From Bdellovibrionota bacterium (GTDB lineage Bacteria; Bdellovibrionota; Bacteriovoracia; Bacteriovoracales; Bacteriovoracaceae): DNA of 17,579 bases. Made by a program: the position numbers and the translations under genes. Positions 14,440-17,579 of this stretch are shown here, piece by piece. Numbering within the stretch: the stretch's first letter is position 1; the number at the start of each line of letters is the position of its first letter. The notes beneath the pieces are model-generated. The model was not told the DNA's origin. It ran no database searches and saw only the letters and a program-made list of their open reading frames with translations. The DNA lies in contig JAURQB010000138.1 of assembly GCA_030836365.1 (NCBI GenBank), positions 1-17,579 on the forward strand, written 5' to 3'.

Positions 14440-15801
14440 TTAAAATAGACCCTCATTGAAAAAAGCATCAAAACTCTCTCTTGCTCTAGTCGCAGCAATT
14501 TCTTTTTTTATTTTTTTTCTATTTTTTCGATCTCGACGTTGATGGCGCTCTAGAGTGACAGGGGGCAAAAGTCCAAAATTAATATTAGAAGGACGAGGTT
14601 TCTCATTTGTCATTATATAGTTCACAAGTGCACCAAGAGCGGTATCTTTAGGAAAGCTAATTGACTCTTTCCCATTTATTTTTCGTAAAACCTGAGTGGC
14701 AACATAAAGCCCCATGGCCGCTGATTCGGTGTAGCCCTCTACTCCGGTGATTTGGCCTGCAAAGTATAACCGTGGAAACTCACGAGATGACATATCTTCA
14801 TTTAGTAATTTTCTGGCATTCAAAAAAGTGTTGCGATGAACGCTACCAAGGTGAGGAAAACTCGCCTGCTCAAAACCTGGGATCATTTGGAACACGCGAA
14901 CTTGTTCTTTATAAGTTAATCTATTTTGGAAGCCCACAAGGTTATATGCTTCACCGGCGAGATTTTCTCTTCTCAGCTGAACAACTGCGTAAGCTCGCTT
15001 ACCTTCAGCATCCTCAAGGCCAACAGGCTTCATGCAACTAAAACGAAGGGTGTCTACTCCTCGTTGTGCCATTAGGTCCACAGGTAAACATGACTCAAAA
15101 TAATTGGCGTCTTCAAAACTTGCCGCCGGTACTTTGTCAGCTTTTATTAATTCAGCGACAAAATTTTCATATTCTTCTTGATTCAAGGGAGCATTGAGGT
15201 AATCAGGTATTTTATCTTCCTCAACATCTTCGTAGCGATCTTTAAAATATAATTTTTCTAAATCAAGTGAATCTGCATCAACAATTGGAGCGATCGCATC
15301 ATAGAAGTGAAGATCTTCACCTGTAATAATGTCTTTAATCCATTTCGATAGGTTATCTGTTGTTAAAGGACCTGTTGCGACAATGGTGTACTCACACTCA
15401 TGTTTTGTTGCGAGTAAAATAGGGTCTGTCACATCTTCATGAACGACGGTTATATTTTGATGCGTCTCCAAAACAACGGAAATTTCTTTTGAAAAAGCAA
15501 CTCGGTCAACGGCCAATGCACTTCCCGCAGGTACAGCATTTTTTCTCCCCGCTTTTAAAACAAGCGAGCCCAACTTATCCATTTCAGTTTTTAGGAGCCC
15601 GTGTCCACTATTTGGATCCATTGATTTAAGTGAGTTAGTACAAACGAGCTCACCAAATGTTTGGAGTGATTGCGCCGGGCCTTTTTTCAGCTTTTTACAT
15701 TCTGCCAAAACGACTTCTACACCATTTTCAGCTAAAAAATAAGCGGCATCACTGCCGGCCATTCCTGCGCCAATAATTAGGACTTTTTTCTTGTTGTTCA
15801 T
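14440..15801 (-). CDS. trmFO: Methylenetetrahydrofolate-tRNA-(uracil-5-)-methyltransferase
   Basis: FAD enzyme that makes ribothymidine at position 54 of tRNA, using methylene-tetrahydrofolate and NAD(P)H. I start it at ATG 15801 (453 residues, MNNKKKVLIIGAG). An in-frame ATG at 15816 would add MRYTV, and neither has a strong Shine-Dalgarno sequence. The FAD-binding GAGMAG is at residues 11-16. The two catalytic cysteines known from B. subtilis (Cys53, Cys226) correspond to Cys54 (ELVCTNSLKS) and Cys238 (FESCLPVDLMAQRG). AVPAGSALAVDR, IVATGPLTTDNL, FYDAIAPIV, MKPVGLED, GSVHRNTFLNA and AGQITGVEGYTESAA are all TrmFO signatures. Length fits (435-460). It is not GidA/MnmG, which is over 600 residues. 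First gene of an operon with a DMT permease and a GT4-like protein. Confidence 0.96.
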   Translation of the reverse strand: MNNKKKVLIIGAGMAGSDAAYFLAENGVEVVLAECKKLKKGPAQSLQTFGELVCTNSLKSMDPNSGHGLLKTEMDKLGSLVLKAGRKNAVPAGSALAVDRVAFSKEISVVLETHQNITVVHEDVTDPILLATKHECEYTIVATGPLTTDNLSKWIKDIITGEDLHFYDAIAPIVDADSLDLEKLYFKDRYEDVEEDKIPDYLNAPLNQEEYENFVAELIKADKVPAASFEDANYFESCLPVDLMAQRGVDTLRFSCMKPVGLEDAEGKRAYAVVQLRRENLAGEAYNLVGFQNRLTYKEQVRVFQMIPGFEQASFPHLGSVHRNTFLNARKLLNEDMSSREFPRLYFAGQITGVEGYTESAAMGLYVATQVLRKINGKESISFPKDTALGALVNYIMTNEKPRPSNINFGLLPPVTLERHQRRDRKNRKKIKKEIAATRARESFDAFFNEGLF

Positions 15802-15834
15802 CACTGTATATCTCATGTAATAATTGTAGAGAGT

Positions 15835-15863
15835 CTTGTACTTGTCTCAACACGGGACGTCAA
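15835..15863 (-). promoter_or_regulatory. Possible trmFO promoter
   Basis: On the minus strand TTGACG (15863-15858) and TACAAG (15840-15835) are separated by 17 bases. A second possible pair, TTGAGA with TACAAT (15828-15823), lies just downstream; it would start transcription near 15816 and so favour the ATG at 15801. Which, if either, is used cannot be told. The whole 89-base divergent gap must also hold the nadE promoter, for which I see no clear pair. Confidence 0.35.
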
Positions 15864-15890
15864 CTAACTGAAAAGAAATGGCCTAGTCGT

Positions 15891-17579
15891 ATGGAAATAT
15901 TTTTACATCAAAAAAACAATAATATCGGGGACTTAGAATCAGCTACCCAAACCTTAATCAATACTTATGAGGATTCTTCAGACAAAGGACTTCATCTATA
16001 TCCAGAGAGTTTTCTCGGCGGTTATCCATTACAAGATGTTTGCCTTCAAAGGCCCTTTATTGAAAAGTATCACGAGTGCCTAGAAAGACTTCGTCAGGCA
16101 GCGATAAAAGGAGCTTCAAAAACACTTATTTTTGGTGGACTTGAATATGAGTTAAATGAAAACCAAGAAATAATCCATATATACAATTGTGCATATAAAA
16201 TGGATCACGAAGGAGTCACTTCAATTTACCGAAAACAGCTCCTTCCAAATTATGACATCTATGATGAAAAAAAATATTTTACAGCAGGGGAAAGTAATTG
16301 TTTTTTTGAGGTGCAAGGTTATCAGTTCTGCTTATTTATTTGTGAAGACATGTGGCACTCGAGTGCTCATTCTGTTGACCCTGTAACAAATGCCTACAAT
16401 GAGTATGTTAAAAATGGAAAACCGATAGACGCCGTTATTAACTTATCGGCAAGCCCTTTTCATATAGGAAAGCAACAAACCAGAATTAAACGGGCCACGG
16501 AAATTGCTCACTCTTTTCAGGCCCCTTTCATCTACATCAATCAAATTGGACTGCATGATGAAATCCTTTTTGATGGCCAAAGCTTCGTCATCAATCAAGA
16601 AGAACTAATCACTGCACAGAGCTTTCAAGAGGAAACAATTAGTTTCGTTGTCGAAAAATCTTCTAAAACAAATTTATCAGAAAAAATTCATCAACCATCT
16701 GAAGTTGAAAATACATGGGAGAATTTATTTCGCGCGCGTGTTAATAAAGAAAGCAAAGCATTTCAATTGCTCAATGATCATGACTTAAAAGAAATTCTAT
16801 TGGCCCAAAGTTTTGCGCTTAATGAATACGCAAGAAAAACAAATATGACGTCTTTTCTCGTTGCCCTTAGTGGAGGAATTGACTCTGCTCTCGTCGTTGC
16901 AATTGCCCATCTTGCCTCAAAGGCATCAGGCCTTCCTCTTGAAGCAGTTTACATGCCCTCTCAATTTAACTCTAATTTGAGTTATGAACTGAGTAAAAAA
17001 CTTTGTGAAAATATTGGTATCAAGTTAAAAATGATTAACTTGAAGTTCATTCATCAAACCATCAAAATGACTTTTAATGATGGTATGGGAGAAGAACTGA
17101 CAGGACTTGCCGATGAAAATATTCAATCTCGTTTAAGGGGAAACCTTATCTATGCCCGTAGTAACCAAACCGGTGCAATGGTTTTAAACACCTCTAATAA
17201 ATCAGAACTCTCTGTTGGTTATTCGACTCTTTATGGTGATAGCGTTGGCGCCATCAGCATTCTCGGAGATCTTTACAAAACAGAAGTTTATCAACTCGCA
17301 AACTTTATCAATCAATATTTTAACAATATTATTCCAGAAGAAATAATCACCCGGGCGCCAAGTGCCGAATTAAGAGAAGATCAGAAAGATGAAGATAGTC
17401 TTCCTCCTTATAATCGTTTAGACCTTATTTTAGAATGCTTACTGAGTTATCAATATTCGCTCGAAGAAATTCAGGCGCTTGGCATTGCTCAAGCTGAACT
17501 AAATAAAGTTTTTGGACTTTATAATCGCGCCGAGTTTAAAAGATATCAGTTCTGCCCGATAGTAAAACTGAAGGCAAAA
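15891..17579 (+). CDS. nadE: Glutamine-dependent NAD+ synthetase (3' end outside window)
   Basis: Last step of NAD synthesis: nicotinic acid adenine dinucleotide + glutamine + ATP to NAD+. No stop occurs before the window end; 563 codons are present and, by comparison with the family, roughly 15-30 are missing. Residues 1-260 are the nitrilase-type glutaminase with the Glu-Lys-Cys triad: Glu39 (YPESFLGGYP), Lys115 (YRKQLLPNYDIYDE) and Cys151 (FICEDMW). Residues 290-563 are the synthetase: P-loop SGGIDS (327-332), ENIQSRLRGNLIYARSN (409-425), TSNKSELSVGY (434-444), GDLYKTEVY (459-467) and RAPSAELREDQKDEDSLPPY (488-507). The ATG at 15891 has only an AAAAGAAA stretch upstream, a weak ribosome binding site, and no other in-frame start exists upstream. 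It is divergent from trmFO. All catalytic residues are intact. Confidence 0.95.
   Translation, partial: MEIFLHQKNNNIGDLESATQTLINTYEDSSDKGLHLYPESFLGGYPLQDVCLQRPFIEKYHECLERLRQAAIKGASKTLIFGGLEYELNENQEIIHIYNCAYKMDHEGVTSIYRKQLLPNYDIYDEKKYFTAGESNCFFEVQGYQFCLFICEDMWHSSAHSVDPVTNAYNEYVKNGKPIDAVINLSASPFHIGKQQTRIKRATEIAHSFQAPFIYINQIGLHDEILFDGQSFVINQEELITAQSFQEETISFVVEKSSKTNLSEKIHQPSEVENTWENLFRARVNKESKAFQLLNDHDLKEILLAQSFALNEYARKTNMTSFLVALSGGIDSALVVAIAHLASKASGLPLEAVYMPSQFNSNLSYELSKKLCENIGIKLKMINLKFIHQTIKMTFNDGMGEELTGLADENIQSRLRGNLIYARSNQTGAMVLNTSNKSELSVGYSTLYGDSVGAISILGDLYKTEVYQLANFINQYFNNIIPEEIITRAPSAELREDQKDEDSLPPYNRLDLILECLLSYQYSLEEIQALGIAQAELNKVFGLYNRAEFKRYQFCPIVKLKAK

Noticed and set aside
14772..15041. 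89-codon open frame on the plus strand inside trmFO
   Set aside because: It lies wholly antisense to a clearly conserved enzyme, has no ribosome binding site and its peptide has no protein-like character.
12003..15801. Whole minus-strand block 15801-8093 considered as one operon
   Set aside because: The 71-base gap at 12462-12532 contains a plausible promoter and is far larger than the other gaps, so two operons are more likely.
1..17579. CRISPR arrays, tRNA/rRNA genes, insertion sequences, phage genes, toxin-antitoxin pairs
   Set aside because: I saw no regularly spaced repeats, no tRNA-like cloverleaf in the short gaps, no transposase or integrase motifs, and no small paired genes fitting such systems.

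Overview
The window is AT-rich, densely coded bacterial DNA from a Gram-negative organism. This is shown by an AmpG-type muropeptide permease, a periplasmic-binding-protein ABC importer and many small exported proteins. The mix of a folate-type TrmFO, lineage-specific secreted proteins, a secreted zinc carboxypeptidase and one plausible sigma-54 promoter suggests Bdellovibrionota, perhaps a Bacteriovorax/Halobacteriovorax-like predator. That placement is inference from gene content and style; no rRNA or tRNA gene is present to anchor it.

Layout. (1) 1-5407: the 3' part of ampG (+), then a membrane-anchored SGNH hydrolase (-), a small RDD membrane protein (+), a FecR-like exported protein (-, TTG start), a secreted protein of unknown function (+) and another small exported protein (-). 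These alternate in strand, as in an accessory, surface-oriented region. The 141-bp gap at 3758-3898 holds a good sigma-54-type -24/-12 element and an overlapping dyad. (2) 5460-6946: a secreted M14 zinc carboxypeptidase (-) with a C-terminal regulatory-like domain, its own intrinsic terminator and a TATAAT -10 box. (3) 7021-8090: a 3' fragment of an unidentified gene, then an intact ferredoxin-metallo-beta-lactamase fusion (+) with an altered metal motif. (4) 12461-8093: a tight minus-strand operon with a small exported protein of three 29-residue cysteine repeats, followed by the amino-acid importer aapJ-aapQ-aapM-aapP. (5) 15801-12533: a second minus-strand operon, trmFO, an EamA/DMT permease and a GT4-like protein lacking the usual E-x7-E motif. 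(6) 15891 to the right edge: nadE (+), glutamine-dependent NAD synthetase, divergent from trmFO and cut by the window end just before its C-terminus.

How the genes work together: several fit a lifestyle of digesting external polymers and salvaging products. AmpG would import muropeptides, the carboxypeptidase would trim peptides outside the cytoplasm, and AapJQMP would import amino acids. TrmFO (tRNA U54 methylation) and NadE are housekeeping. I found no CRISPR array, transposase, prophage gene, RNA gene or clear defence system. The least explained items are the Cys-repeat protein leading the aap operon, the ferredoxin-MBL fusion, the degenerate glycosyltransferase and the sigma-54-type control of the secreted protein at 3899.
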